NCBI RefSeq assembly: GCF_047511655.1
Contig: NC_133394.1
Span: forward strand, 62,218,501 to 62,282,500
Direction of reading: 5' to 3'
DNA: 64,000 nucleotides
Source of the DNA: Castor canadensis
Taxonomy: Eukaryota > Chordata > Mammalia > Rodentia > Castoridae
Shown here: piece by piece, positions 35,811-49,077 of the stretch
Layout: each line of letters begins with the position of its first letter
Position numbering within the stretch: the stretch's first letter is position 1
The notes under the pieces: generated by a model
The model's input: only the letters and a program-made list of their open reading frames with translations
Told to the model about the DNA's origin: nothing
Databases searched by the model: none
Made by a program: the position numbers and the translations under genes

Positions 35811-35874
35811 TGAGTGTCTTTTTTTTTTTAAATTTTATTATTCATATGTGCATACAAGGGTGAGTGTCTTTTTT
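35811..35874 (-). mobile_element. Ultra-short L1 3'-end insertion with 14-bp TSDs
   Basis: The 14-mer tgagtgtctttttt occurs at 35811-35824 and 35861-35874. Between them lie only about 36 bases (35825-35860): a T-run, attattcatatgtgcatac, and a few more bases. In reverse complement this is the terminal gcacatatgaataat of the young L1s here plus a poly-A tail. It is a minimal L1 retrotransposition product. Confidence 0.85.
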
Positions 35875-37944
35875 GGCACTCAGAACTAAGCAGCCAGTCT
35901 CTGTGAGACTGTTCCTGATCATTTCTGAGACTGTCTTAATGAAAGTCAATTTGGACATCTCTAGCCTGAGTAAATTTCATGCAGTTTGATTTGGAAGATG
36001 TTTTTGTTGTTGATGGTAATGTCAGTTTTCTAGTTTAAAGATTCAACTAGGTTTTATTTCAACCTAGTTGGTCTTTTTGTCTCATCATTAAGTGTGTGTG
36101 AGTGCATGTATGTGGGTGTTTGTATTTTTCAGCAGTCTCTCGGGGATATTAGAAAACACCTAGCCACACACTAAAAAGCAAACAACATCACCTATCCATT
36201 ACATTTACAATGCAGCAATCCAAGAAGGTACTGAAAATACTATTTAAGGCACAGAAGAGAAATCTAGTTCCTTAAACCCATTATTGATTGACTTTAATCA
36301 AATCACGAATCTCCCAATATCATGAAGTCTTCCAAGCTCTCATGTCCATAGTACCACTTTTCAGGCTGCACTAGAATTAGGAGGAAAGCCCCCTCTGCAC
36401 TGGTTTACATAAAAAAAATAGAAAGAAGGAGTCCCAGAAACTGTAGGTGCAATTTTTAAGGAACCCACCAATACTTTATGGTCACAGAAAATCTTTTTCT
36501 TGTTCTGTCTAGGTCAACCATTGGAACAGTTTCAGACCACATGAATTCCCAGGACTTTCTCTGTGTTCTACTCCATCCATTTGTACCTATTTGCCTGTTG
36601 GATCAGCCCCTCATTGTCAGCTTGGCTCCAGGCTAGGGTTCTGCTATCCATACGTGGTTTCTCCAACTATGGCTCTGCATACCTTTTAAGACCAATGGTT
36701 TGGATCCTTCCTTTCCTTTCTGGAGTTTGGCTCCTTTTGAAATTCCTAACCTAGTTTTAAGGCTTCAGGCCCTTGTCCCCAGACTTTTTGATATCTGGCC
36801 AGTGCTCTGGCTGACCCCACTCATGCAGTCATATATTTAAAAGTATAAAACTGAGTAAGATTAAAAGTAGCTTTGGTACATATGTTTTTTGAAGCTTTAG
36901 CAAGGATATATTTTAATATAATAGGATAAAGTAGGAAGAAATTTAAAGAGAAGGGGGAAAAGATACCTCTTGCTAGAAGTGCAGAGACAAGCTTGGTTAC
37001 ATATGTTTTTATCTTCAAATGAAAACCAATTTTCTGATGTATGTTTTTCTAAACCTACATTTCTCTGGTGAAATGTCCTATTTTCTTATCAGCAAAATGT
37101 TATATGAAAGCTAATTGAGAAGAAAACACAGGATTTTTTCTGCATTTTGAGCAACTGTAAGGAATTTACTTGTTTGCAATTATTTGTGATTAAATGATTA
37201 AATGCAAAGGCATTTTAAAGAGTGTAAGTGTTCTACACATGTTTGGGACTATTATTTTTAAGCAAAGCTGAAAGTCTCAAGGTAAACCAATGTCTTGACT
37301 ATTTTCTAAATTTATTGTTGATTCAGATTTCTACAGGAAGTAGCTATTTCCTTTTACAAAGTTTCATGTATTAATGGCTCAATTTAGGGAAATAATTTTA
37401 TATGTGTGCTACAAATAATAGTATTAAGAAAAATCATTTGAATGAAAGTTACTTCCAAATATGCTTATGTCATTTTTCAATTTTGCCAATTTAGTGAAAA
37501 TATTTGATAATACTGAGGATTTGGATGATGAATCCTCTTCCCTACACTTCATATAAAAACAATTTCCTCTCAACTAGTAATATCCATTGATGAGAATGCA
37601 AGGTTAGATAGTCATCTACACCAGTTACATGGCAATTATCTTGGAGAATGGCGTGTTAATTTACTTAGCAAAAAGAACTTGAAATTTTCTACATTTTTAA
37701 AAAGAGGAAAGTTAGGTAAATGTGTACATGTGAGTTTGTGTGTGATTCATGTTATTCCATAGGGACAAATTTGAACGTTCTTTAAACCTGGGTCATTTGA
37801 GCTCAGTAGTCATCTTGAAACCCATATGATATTCTGACTTGTGTAGGATGTAGGAATCATGTCATTGATGTCATTCAATTTATCATACAAATGGGAATGT
37901 AGTCAATACATAGTTTTAGTTCTTAATAGTGTACTCTTAAATGA

Positions 37945-38432
37945 AAATAGCTGTCACTATTAAAGGAGACTAAGGGAGGAGGAAAAGAAGAAAATGCTAG
38001 AGAGTGAAAAGTACTGAAATACATCACATCTGTGTAGGAACAAGACATAGTGAAATACACTGAAACTGTTGAACAATAACAAGGTAGGAGAAAAAGCACA
38101 AGGAAAATAAAAAATATATTTACAGGTAAAATATCAAGGTAAAATCCCAGTGAACAATGAGCAGACACAAAAACAATGAAGGGCAGGAATAGAAAACAGG
38201 TCCTGTTAAGGGGAGAGTAATAGTGGGAGAGGGAGGGTAAATGAAGAGAGCAAAGGAGGGCGAATATACATCTATGGATACGGAACATTGAACTTGTTAA
38301 AGTCATTTTAAGAAGGTACATGAGAGAAGAAGGATAATAATGGAGAGGCTCAACCAAACCTGGGTACAAAATATATATGAAATGTCACAACAAAACCCCC
38401 TAGGTATTTACCAATCAAATGTTTTTAAAAAG
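37945..38432 (+). mobile_element. Old L1 3' UTR fragment (plus)
   Basis: The A-rich sequence with aaggtaaaatcccagtgaac, gggagagggagggtaaatga, gaaatgtcacaacaaaaccc and an A-rich end resembles the 3' UTR of the older L1 at 29.3-31.0 kb. There is no coding part. Confidence 0.55.
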
Positions 38433-39506
38433 GAAATAATTGCCACTGGAAAAAATTGCTTGCAACTATGCATTTTCTAAACATAAGTAGACAAGCATGC
38501 TGAAATCAAAGTTACATCAGAAAAACTGACCCAAAACAGTTTCCTGTAGGGAATTTCATGAATACTCAGAAGTCATGGAACTCTAGCTTTGGCTGAAGAC
38601 TTTGTAAATAAATCTTGTACAGCATAGTGAACTGGAGGTTGGAGGCTATTTAGTATAAATAAGCAAAACCAGAGCTTGTGCTTGACATACTATATTACAG
38701 AAGACTGTCCCCCAAGATTTTCAAGAATTGGAATTCATAATAAAGCCAAATGTATCCTGGAAGTCTAATGAGCAGATGAAAATGACCATCAATTATATGA
38801 CATTTTTAAACAAGCACATTGAACCATGAGCTACTGACTATTTGAAATATCTTTGTGATACTAGTCTGGGGTTATGCTTGCAATTTTAATTGCTAAATTT
38901 GGGATACCATTGAACTTTATTAAGGGAAAAAGATAATTGTAAACTATGTGACAAGCACAACATAAATTTTTTTTTCAGTTATATTGCTCAGTTTCTTGTA
39001 ACAAACAACAAGATTTGCATTCTGTTCTCAATTTAGAGATGAAGACCTAGATTCAAGCTGCAGGAATAAAACTTGTGGGGAGTTCTCAAATATCACTCAT
39101 TCCTTTATTTGTTTATTTATCTTAAAGAAGCAAGTAAACATAAGTTTCATTCATTGAGAGAGATATGTTTATCTATTGCAGATCAAAGAGGAAATGGTGT
39201 GATTCCCACAACTGTGGAAACTCCAGGGATGACTAAATAATGAGTCACTGAACCATGAGCTCAGTTTCAAGAGTGGGATGATGGAGCAAGAGTTTATAGG
39301 CTGGAACAGGAGATCAAAGAAAGGGCGGAACTTAGACATATGCATTTGGAAGAGGGTACTGTACATAAACATATATATTTCACAGCTTCAGTTTAAATCT
39401 CAAGGTCATTAGGGATACCATTTTCCTTCAATTTTCTGCATTCTTTCTCTTTTCCTTGATTCCAATAATTACCCCACAGTCAGGAGCCAACCCACTCACT
39501 GGCTAT

Positions 39507-39507
<1 letters not shown>

Positions 39508-39558
<51 letters not shown>
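39508..39558. repeat. (CA)n microsatellite
   Basis: About 50 bases of uninterrupted CA dinucleotides. Confidence 0.97.
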
Positions 39559-39559
<1 letters not shown>

Positions 39560-40214
39560 CTCAAGAGATATAAAATAATTTTAGGAACCAGAGGAAATAC
39601 TATAAACCTCTCACCCTTTAGGGTCTTGACCCTCAGATTCCTGTGGAGGAGAACCCTGGAGGCTCCTTAAATTCAGTTCAGTTCAATTCAATTAGGAAGC
39701 ATTGTCTTTCACAGAGGACCATCTGCTATTCTTCTCTCTAATTGTGCTTCTCGCCTTTCTTCAAGGTCAACTTGGAAAACTTGACCCATTGAATCCACCT
39801 TTAGAAAACCTCTTCCCCATTAAAAAAAAAGGAAGACCAAGATGAGATAAGCTATATTTCAGTTTCTTTTAAGGATGACTTACATGAAGCTCTGACTCTC
39901 TTCCTTTCAAAACCCAATCTGAGCAATCCATCAGCAACCCATGACCCAGCAAAAAAAAAGATGACTGAGCTGGGCTGGCAAAGTGCGTTGTGAAGATAAG
40001 GGTGATTTTATCACCTTTGATGTACCTCATAAGAGTCCATCTGGTTCAGTATTTTATTATCAATAAAAAATCAAAAGAATATAGCATTAAGTCTAAAATT
40101 CAGGGTCATCCCGGGCTCTCTTAGTAACACTCAGTCATAGGAATTTGGAATTGGAATTCAATTCTCCATTGAATGCAAGGCCCTTGCATTCAACTGCCTT
40201 AGAAAGGCAAAATA

Positions 40215-40395
40215 ATAAGAATAGTGCTTATGAAGCATGCCAAGTAAAATATTAGATTTAATTTATTGTACATGTTTTCTCTTATATATTTTATATTCTC
40301 TCAAATTCTTACAGTAATCATCATTGCTGGATTGTTATGCTCGATTTATAGTTTAGAAGTCTGACATTCATAAGCTTTAGGAAGACTTTGAAGAG
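40215..40395 (-). mobile_element. MIR SINE fragment (minus)
   Basis: The antisense MIR outline is visible (gcttatgaagcatgccaagt; ttacagtaatcatcattgct; tttatagtttagaagtctga). It is strongly diverged. Confidence 0.4.
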
Positions 40396-41438
40396 CAGAG
40401 GAAATAGATGTAAAAAAATTACTCTGTACCATAGAAAAATTTTGCAGGCTACAAAAAGTAGATTGAGAAAGTCATAGCTAGATATGAGGCAACTTGAGAG
40501 AAAGAGGGTTTTCTTAAAAGAATTTCTAGTGTTTTAGGGATAACACTTCAATCTAAACTAGTGTTTAGAATTTTGCTTTGTGTTTGATAAAAAAAGGGGT
40601 TACTATAAGCTTGGAGAAGCTATGTGGGTGAAGTAATAGACACAGTAGCAAAGTGACTTCAAAGATAGAGGTGTTTGAGTTCAGAGATAGACAGGGAAAT
40701 GAGCAGACGAGAGGCTGTCTCTTTTACTAATGAGTCCTGTGGACTTAGTTTGAACCTAATGGAGATAGGGAATGCAAGAAGTATCTGAGGGATCTGCCTT
40801 TGCTGGTACAGAGCTATCTATCAAGTGGCCTAGGAACAACAAGATACAATAGCACTCTGGGCCAGAAGCCGGTGTTAAGCATCACTCCCAAGAGCCTTTG
40901 CTAACCAGGACCTCAACAACAAGTGGCAGGCAAGTGAGGAGTGCTTGCCAACTTTGTTCTACCCATGTGGAGACCACAGAAATAGATGGATGAGACTCTG
41001 CTATTGCACAGGGAGGGCCTGAGATTTGTGCTATTGCTGTTATTGTAAGGACAGGATAGTAAGGTAAGGCTTGGGGAAAATGGGAATTGCAATAAAAAAG
41101 TAGTTCTTAAACTGAGGGTACCTAATAGAGGGAAGTTTTTCTAAAAGAGCCATGCCTATGTCCTACTTCCAGAGTTCTGATTTAGAAAGCCTAAGGGGAC
41201 GTTTGGTGGCAGGGTGATGAAAAGGCTCATGAGTAATTCTCATGCTTATGCTTGGTTGAAAGCCAGTGCCTTAAATTTATCAGCTTGTGTCAGAGGTGGA
41301 AATAGCTATTAAAAACAAAATTGAAGTTTTGGAAATTATTTCCCTTTTTGACTCCTCATCCCTTTCTCCCACCTTCCCACATTCTCATGAAAATAACTTC
41401 CTTTCCCTAGTATTGGTTTTGTTAATTCCTCACTGAAG

Positions 41439-41531
41439 GCTTCTCTGATGGGGAATTACTGCAAGATTCAGCCAGCCTTAACCCCCTGGATTCTTCAGAC
41501 TTGGACTCAGATGAAAAGAAAAGTGAAGAAT
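41439..41531 (+). other. Candidate exon A (93 nt, phase 1-1), acidic peptide
   Basis: An open frame reads GFSDGELLQDSAS, then an acidic stretch DSSDLDSDEKKSEE, bounded by cactgaag as acceptor and aat followed by gtaaac as donor. An alternative acceptor with a strong pyrimidine tract ends at 41410. I do not recognise the peptide. It is phase-compatible with the candidate exon at 44058. It may be a real exon of an unannotated gene or a chance open segment. Confidence 0.2.
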
Positions 41532-42655
41532 GTAAACATCCTTTTTTCTTCCTTAAAAGAAAATGGCTGCAATCTTATTTCATTTGATCAGATCTGGTCA
41601 GTGTTAAACAACTGAGTGAATATTTTGCTTGAAACATCCTCTCTCTTCCACTACTATTTCTACAGGTTGTTCCACTGTTATTTTTTCTTAAGAGTTATTA
41701 ATGGAATTTAGACATCAAAGCACTTTCAGCTCCATTTCCCAAGACCTGTTCCATATATGACAAATACAACCCTGTAGAGTTGTAAGCCACACAGAGATCC
41801 TTCACCATCCATACCTTCATAAAATCCCATGTGAACCAAGGGAGTAGGTCTTCATTATGTAGAAGCTACAGTATTAAAAATAAACTGGGTTAGTGACCTA
41901 ATTCTAGTTCAAGGACTCCTTTATTCCTCAATGTTATTTGAGATTTTCAAGTTTTTGTCTTCTGGAAATAAAGCTAAACTACAATAACAGCAGCAATTTT
42001 TTTAGAGTAAAAATTTCAAATGCTTGTTTTAGTAATTGAGCAAACAGAGGTCAAAATAACATCAGGAATTAAGCATATCTCTCCATTACTCTCCAGAAAT
42101 TAAAGAAGAGAGAATAGATGAGTTTCCAGTTTGAAAGTCAAGTTCAACAGTCTTTTTATATTATGACTTAGTGGAAGGGCCCTGAGCTTGTAAAGAGAGG
42201 CGATGCTTTCAGTACTGGGGGAAAAGCAGTCTTCAGTTCTGGGAATGTGGTAACCTGGTGGCCAGTTGAATACCCTTAGGAGGACTGACCCTGTCAACAG
42301 CTGGGAAACACAGCATAGCTGCTCTACTTAGGGAAGAGACACATTCTCATCAGATATGGTCCAACTATGAGGGTGTGTTTGTATCATGAGAAAAAAGAAA
42401 TGCTGTTTGTTTCAACTGAGAACTGTAGAATGTCTCAATCTCATTTTTTTAATGCTCCATCTTCTCTTTTTTATTAGCCTGTGAGAAAGTTTTAACTTAA
42501 AGACAATTGTGCAAATCAGAAATGCATAATAATCATGTGACCATTTAACATTGATATTTGCCATTTATCTCTTTAAAATTTTATGGGAATATATTACAAT
42601 TGAAATTTAATGTTTGCCACACATAAGATAAAAGAGAACTAAACTCCTTTTCAAT

Positions 42656-42758
42656 TTTTAAGAGGATTTTGCTATATAGCCAGGGTGGCTTGGAACTCAC
42701 AATCATCTTGCTTCAGCCTCCCAAGAGCTGGGATTTCAGGTGTGCACTACCAGGACTT
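42656..42758 (-). mobile_element. B1 SINE (minus)
   Basis: Antisense B1: gctatatagccagggtggct, tggaactcacaatcatcttg, cttcagcctcccaagagctg, ggtgtgcactacc. Confidence 0.8.
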
Positions 42759-44057
42759 TAAGCTCTTCATTACACTTGTTATACTTCAACATAGTCAGTT
42801 AGTTTGGGTCTATTATTTATAAGGTGAAAAGAAATTTTATTTCTCAAAATCTTTTGTTCTTTACTGGTTGAATTTATATAACTGATTTACCCTCCCCAAA
42901 TCTTAGGGTTTTTTTTCAATATTTATGGAAAGTTAGTACCTCCATAACATTATTATATAATGGGTTTGAGATTTTAAAAAATCTTACAATTTTCTCTAAC
43001 ACATTCTTTGGGACTATTTCATTATAAAATCGAAACTGTGTGTTGTTACATTAATATTTCCATTTCAAAGGACTCATTTTACAGGAGTTACAAGGTTCAA
43101 TTTGTCAGGGCTATTCATATATTTTTGTATTACCCACAATATATAGTGGAGTAAATGAACAGGACCTTTACTAAAAGTGGAAAAAAGAATGAATGCTTAT
43201 TAACTAAAAATGAAACTTTTACTCACATTTTTCAGTGAAGAGACCATGTGGTTTGACACATAAAGTTGCATATAAACAACACCAGGGGAGTTTGGGGGAT
43301 CAATTTTAATGCCTTGCTTCTTCTTCCAGCTGCCTCTTAGTAATACCTCAAGATCTAATACATTTTTCCATTTAGACAATTACCATGTTCTCAATTATAT
43401 AAACATTTGAATTGTTTCTCTTTTTATTGATTTATAGATTCTATTGATCTACGTAAAACAAGTCCTTGAGGTTTTCTAACCCACCTTTCTTCTGTCCCTA
43501 AATTCTTCCATGTGATCATGCTGATCCCAGCAGTTATTGGAGTGAACAGAGAAACACAAAATTACTTGAGTGTTCATTTCTGTAGAAGGAAATGAACAGA
43601 ATACCACCAGCATCCCATAAAGACCCAAACTGCATGTAAACATACTCCATTCAAATGAAAAGAGACAAAGGTCAATATATAGAGAGCTCAAAGACTCAGA
43701 TTAAATGGCCATACAGGACATGTTTCATGGGTCATTGGAATGAAGTTATATCACTAAAACTAAACTTTTATTCTATAACTTTTTAATATGTGTGTTTTAC
43801 AGGAATACTGTCCTGGAAAATAAGGAAATGAGAGGAATTATCTTTAGTTTTAAAAATTATTATTCATTAACTGATTTAAACTTTAACTCAAGAGTTTTTA
43901 ACAACTACCTAATTTTCACATCTAAATCTCACACAAATAGGCACTGGAGGAAAAGCAGAACATATTTTCTAATTTCAGAGACTGGAGGAGAGGAGTAATT
44001 AAGCAGATATTTGCTTGGAGAAATATTTGTTATAATGTTTCCAATGTTCTTTTACAG

Positions 44058-44108
44058 CTATTTTACAAGAAATCCAAGATTCATCTGTTTCTGGCAACTT
44101 GAGTGAAG
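44058..44108 (+). other. Candidate exon B (51 nt, phase 1-1)
   Basis: A good acceptor (ccaatgttcttttacag) and a near-ideal donor (gaag followed by gtaagg) flank 51 bases whose only open frame reads ILQEIQDSSVSGNLSE. The reading phase agrees with candidate exon A upstream and with the open frame at 46283 downstream. The peptide is not recognised. Confidence 0.25.
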
Positions 44109-44768
44109 GTAAGGGCTGTGGCTGATTTTTAGTCTGGCTTATATGTAAAAGAAGGGCACAAATGAGGTTGAAAAGCCAGTCCGAGACAGCCCTTGAGATA
44201 CAGCTTTAGTTTCTGTCTCATTTGAAGCATATTAAAAAATCATGATGTATAGAACATTGTAGTTTGGAGATGGATAGAAAGAGAAATAAGACATGGCTTT
44301 TGCTTCAAAAATAGATTGTAATTCAGTGAGTGTGGCACAACTTGTGTAATAGACAAGTCATATTTAGGGAGTAAACCAAGCAAAGGTTGTGGGGAACATG
44401 CTAGAGGTGAGCCCTGTTGGAAATGTTATACCCTCATCACTCTGATAATTGAAGTGCTACTGTTGGGAATCTTTAATCCCTGACCTTGCAGAGTGATCAG
44501 TGTCACACGTCCTAGTTTGTGTGTGTGTGTTTTGGATAGGGGTAGCACTTGAACACAAATCCTACCTGTATTGGAAATCTGGTTGCACTCTTTATTCCAC
44601 CCAAATATCTAGTTTTTTCATGATATCTATACTCTCAGTGATTCTTAAGCCTTTGAACAATATATATTCTTTAGAAAATGTGAATAAACCATATGTTCCT
44701 TCCTACACTGTGGGGGAGAGGAGCACATGAACATTTCGGGGACTTCTTTCCAATGATTCTGGGAAAAT

Positions 44769-44890
44769 CATCAACTTCTCTGTTTTTCAGTTTCTCAACC
44801 TATAAAATGTAAATAACCTTCTACCACAAGATTTGGAGAATAAACTGAGATAATTAAATAAAATATCTAACACAGATTCTAGGGCAAATA
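44769..44890 (+). mobile_element. MIR SINE fragment (plus)
   Basis: Pattern tcagtttctcaacctataaa, atgtaaataaccttctacca, aactgagataattaaataaa, cacagattctagggcaa follows the MIR core. Confidence 0.5.
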
Positions 44891-45404
44891 TAGGGAAAGT
44901 GGCAACCATGATCTTATTCTTTCTTTCTTTTTCACTATGACACTGTGTTCTTTCTTTTACTGTGATAGATCCCATCACAGAAGCAAGACTGGGGGACAAA
45001 ATAAAGGACTGTTCACAAAGGAAGGTGACAGAGGGAAGTGACAAAAGGAGACAAAGGGATAAATGAGTTTCATGCCCAGGCATAAAATATAGTAGAATAA
45101 GGAAGTCTGGGGACTTCAAAGAAGTTATCCATGGGGATATATAGGAGAATCTGACTCTTCTCTGACAGTGGATAATTTATTGATTTAATATAATAATAAT
45201 GCTAATTGTGCCCATAGCACTTTCACACTTATGATACTAGTAGTATCATCTGAATCTGGGAAGTTTTTGTTTAGTTACTACACCTACTTCCTCTGTACAT
45301 TATTATAATTGTTATTCTTTGTAGCTAAAAACATGGAGAATTAAAGATTAAGTAATTTATACAACATAAAGTGTCTTTGTCACCTTTGGGATATTACCTA
45401 ATAT

Positions 45405-45552
45405 TTTTGAAACTGAGATTTTCTTTCCATAAAATGGGATGATGGTTATAATATGTACTACATAGGATTGTTGTAGGGAATAAGTGAGTTTAAAACTCTG
45501 AGCAGTTCCTGACATACCTTAGACAGTCTATACACTTCAGATCTCACTATTT
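45405..45552 (+). mobile_element. MIR SINE fragment (plus)
   Basis: Pattern ataaaatgggatgatggtta, tacataggattgttgtaggg, aataagtgagtttaaaactc, gagcagttcctgacatacc is a clear MIR core and 3' region. Confidence 0.65.
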
Positions 45553-46282
45553 ATTACAACCAAGCAAGGTGGATGCTAGAAGGAAGGAAAAGGATATGAT
45601 GAAAGTCAATTCTCATGCAAAGATTTACCATACAAAAGTGCATCTTTTAGGAATTAAATCAGTGTTTTCAATATTTTGGTCCTTATTTCCTAGGTTTCCA
45701 GTGGCTACTCCATTTGTTGAACCAATGGCATTTATTGTTTTAGAGTGAGGATAGGTATATAGAACAAGGAGGTCTTTTGTTCTTTGAATCCTCAGGCTCA
45801 CATTTTTAAATCAATTGCAGGTTTAATCATGAAGCCACATTTTGTTTAAACAAAAAGTGTATTTTATAAATTCTGAAATCTTCCCTTTGCTTTCAAAAGG
45901 CTGGTCTTGCTTTACAAAAGTATTAGAGTATAGTATTCACAAACATCCATGGCTTAAGAAAAAAAACACTAGGAACAGCAAAATTTAGAAGGTAGAGTAG
46001 GAAAAGAGAGAACTATAGATAGGAATGCCATGACTCACCTACTTGGTTATTCGTGCCCTTGGGAAAGGGATTGAGGAATGTTGTGAGCTCCTTAGTAAAG
46101 TCAGGCATGTGGACCAGCATGGCACTAGAAAGTCTCTAGGCAGAAGAGCCATGTCTGAAGACTGCTTCAAAGAATTTTACATACTGTGGCATGGTGAAGA
46201 AAACTGACTGATAGTCCTTGAGTCTCCCACCAGGGTCTCATTCTTGCTGTCTGGAGGTCATTTCAATTTCCACTGTAGCACA

Positions 46283-46484
46283 GGAAGGTGAATCTAAAAC
46301 AAAGCTTGGCTCTATCAGCAAGTTGAGGAGCCAGAAATCAGTTTTAGGGGAAACCAGGACTACTAGAATTGTAGAGCAGACTACTGAGAAGGAAGTGTTC
46401 CAGTTAGCCAAGGAGTTCCATTGCATCTTTGGTTCACTGTCCACATCCAAGTATACTGCTGGACAAAAGAGTCTCAGAATGTAA
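46283..46484 (+). other. Candidate terminal exon C, open to a stop codon
   Basis: After a possible acceptor (atttccactgtag, ending at 46282) the frame is open for 66 codons: QEGESKTKLGSISKL near the start, TTRIVEQTTEKEVFQLAKEF in the middle, and a stop after QKSLRM. The same frame has an upstream ATG at 46218. The composition looks protein-like (balanced Lys and Glu, few repeats), but I do not recognise the family. It could be the last exon of a gene including candidate exons A and B, a decayed gene, or chance. Confidence 0.22.
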
Positions 46485-47807
46485 GAAAAATGACCTTTTC
46501 TGTCACAGTATTTGTTACCCTCTTATGCCATCTTAGGTGACTTGTTTAAAGGGCCCTTCCTTCTTCTTCCAGATTCCTGTACAACTCCATTGCTCACCAA
46601 CATGCATGCCCTAACCCATCCCCAAAGCCTTTTAGCTAATCAGGAAAGATTGTGAACCTTTGATCTGGACAAATGCCAGGTGAGGGGCAGGTACAACTGC
46701 ATCAGGGATATAAGGAGGAGCCACTGTCAGCCATTTTGTGCCTGTGTGCTTGCTTAGCAGGAGTGAGTACATGCTTGAACCCTCTTGATCAAGAGAAAAT
46801 TGACTTGTCAAGATTTTCTGTCTCTCATGTGTCTGTTTTTGACACCAGAGGGTTATCAATTCCAACAAGAGGAAAGGACAATTATGAAAGAACTCTGAGT
46901 TGAAAATGTCCTGGAGCTTACAAAGTTCTGGGAATTATTTGAAATCCTCAAAACCAAAATTAAAAGATCATGATGAATATATGGTACATTTTTAGAGACT
47001 TCCCCTTTAAAGTTGGGCTAAATGACCACTAAGTACAATTGGATCACCCTAAAAAATCTGGAAAAATGTAGCATCACAGAGCTCAAAGCCACAAAAAACA
47101 TCCAATCAAAGATTACTGCTAAGTGAGGAAACAGGAAATGTGATCCATAACTTGGAGAAAAGTCAGTCAATAGAATAGACTAAAAAGAAAATAGATGTCA
47201 AAATTAATTAAGATACATGAGATTTAAAATAGTAAAAGACAAATATATACATAAATATGCATGTGTATATACACATGAACATAGATACATGAATACAGGT
47301 AAAATAAAGCATAAAGTGATGACATAAATGGAAAACATAAACAGACTCAAATGGAACTTTATAAAATAAAATATCCCAAATAAAAGCTGTGGATGACATA
47401 ATCAGCAGGCATAGATACCACAGAAGACAGTATCACTGAATATGAAGACATATGATAGGAAATATCCAAAATGAAGCACAGAAAATAAAAGGCTGAAAAT
47501 TTTTTCTTCAGTAACCTATGAGACAAGTAAAATTATTTAACATATGTGCAATTAGAATTTCATAAGGCAAAGAGGAGCATGATATTCCAAGAAGTAATTG
47601 CAAAATTGTCCAAATTTGATTTTTTAAAAAACTGTAAACCCACAAACACAAAAAGCAAAAAGAAATCCAAGTAAAATAAATGTAAATAAAACCTTGCTAA
47701 CAGCTAAAACATTGTTTTGAAAGGTACTCTTAAAAATAACCAAAACTCCAAGACATATCAATTTCACAAAAGCAAGGATAAAAAGCACATCGAAATTAAG
47801 AGATTTA

Positions 47808-47888
47808 GCTGGGGATGTAATTCGGTGGTAGAGCGCTTGCCTTGCATGTGCAAAGCCTTAGGTCAATCACCAGCACTGAAAAAGCAAT
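47808..47888 (+). mobile_element. ID SINE (plus)
   Basis: Well-preserved ID core: ggggatgtaattcggtggta, gagcgcttgccttgcatgtg, ggtcaatcaccagcactgaa, followed by a short A tail. It is inserted in old L1 sequence. Confidence 0.88.
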
Positions 47889-48791
47889 TTTAAAGGAAGT
47901 TATGTAAATCCAAGGAAAATGATTTAGTTCTCTAAAATGTTGGTAGAAAAAAAGGTATTAAAGTTCCATGTCTAACAAAATATCCTTAAAATAAAGTGAG
48001 GCAAAAATTGAAAAGCTTATTGTATTATGTATGTGGAAAATCAGAAGATCTTAAATCTCCAGATAACATTTAAAAATAAAAAAATTAGAGAATTTGCACA
48101 ATCTGATTTCCAGATTTATAAACTTACACTATTCAAGGATGCATAGTATTGAAAAGTAGATATATAGATCAATGAAATGGAAATAACAGCCCAGAAATAA
48201 ACCAATACTTACATAACTGATAGATTTTTCAACATAGGTATCAAAAATTCATGGCGGGGGTGGGGGAAGAGTGTTTTCATCAAATTGTGCTGGAATAATT
48301 ATGTACCTGAATGAGAAAAACTGAATCCCAACCCTTTCATTATACCATACATTAAAAACTAAGCAATCAAAATATATAATTAAACATAGGAACGAAAGCC
48401 ATAAAACTTTTAGAAGAAAACATGGGAGAAAATCTTGATGACTTCTAGCTAGCCTAGGCAAAGAATTATTAGATGAGAGATAATCATAAGACATAGATGA
48501 AAATGTAATGAATTGGCCTTTCAAAAGATGGTAAGAAGATGAAGCATGGGAGAAAATATTTGTAAAACATATCTGACGTAAGATGTGTTTTTGGGTGTTT
48601 ATACATATGTGAGTATATTATAAAGAACTTTCACAACTCAATAAAAAAACTAAAAATAAAGGATTTGGGCATTTCATAAAAGAGGATATGCAAATGGCTA
48701 ACCAGCTCAAACAAATTTTCAACATTATTTATATTATGAAAATATCAACAAAAACCAACATTAAAATACCCATTAAAATGACTTAAATTGA

Positions 48792-48884
48792 TTTAGATTT
48801 TTGGTTTTGGCAGTGCTGGGGTTTGAATCATGAGCTTCACACTTGCTAGATAGGTGCTTTACCACTTGAGCTACACATCCAGCC
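48792..48884 (-). mobile_element. ID-type SINE (minus) with 18-bp TSD
   Basis: The antisense ID core (gtgctggggtttgaatcatg; taccacttgagctacacatc) is flanked by the exact 18-mer taaaatgacttaaattga at 48774-48791 and 48885-48902. The duplication length and the T-rich left end are typical of L1-driven insertion. Confidence 0.92.
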
Positions 48885-49077
48885 TAAAATGACTTAAATT
48901 GAAAAGTTTGATAATTCCCAGTGCTAGAAAAACTGGAATTCTAATATATTACTGGTAGGAAGATATATTGTCACATCCACTTTGAATAACAGTTTGTCAA
49001 TTCCTTAAAAAGTTAAGTATATGCTTAACATATTATTCACTATGTCTGAAAAACCATGTATTGTGGTTGTTTTTTGT

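Noticed and set aside
37923-38369. 148-codon minus-strand frame, hydrophobic
   Set aside because: It is the antisense of an A-rich old L1 3' UTR; the Phe/Leu/Ser-rich composition follows from poly-purine on the other strand.
39600-39850. Exon-like segments at 39619 (after ccctttag) and 39767 (after ttcttcaag)
   Set aside because: They have acceptor-like ends and short open frames but no matching donors, and their phase does not fit the candidate exons at 41.4-46.5 kb.
47808-47888. tRNA gene, suggested by A and B box similarity
   Set aside because: The pattern continues into the ID consensus with an A tail and does not form a complete cloverleaf; it is a tRNA-derived SINE. The same applies to the other ID copies.
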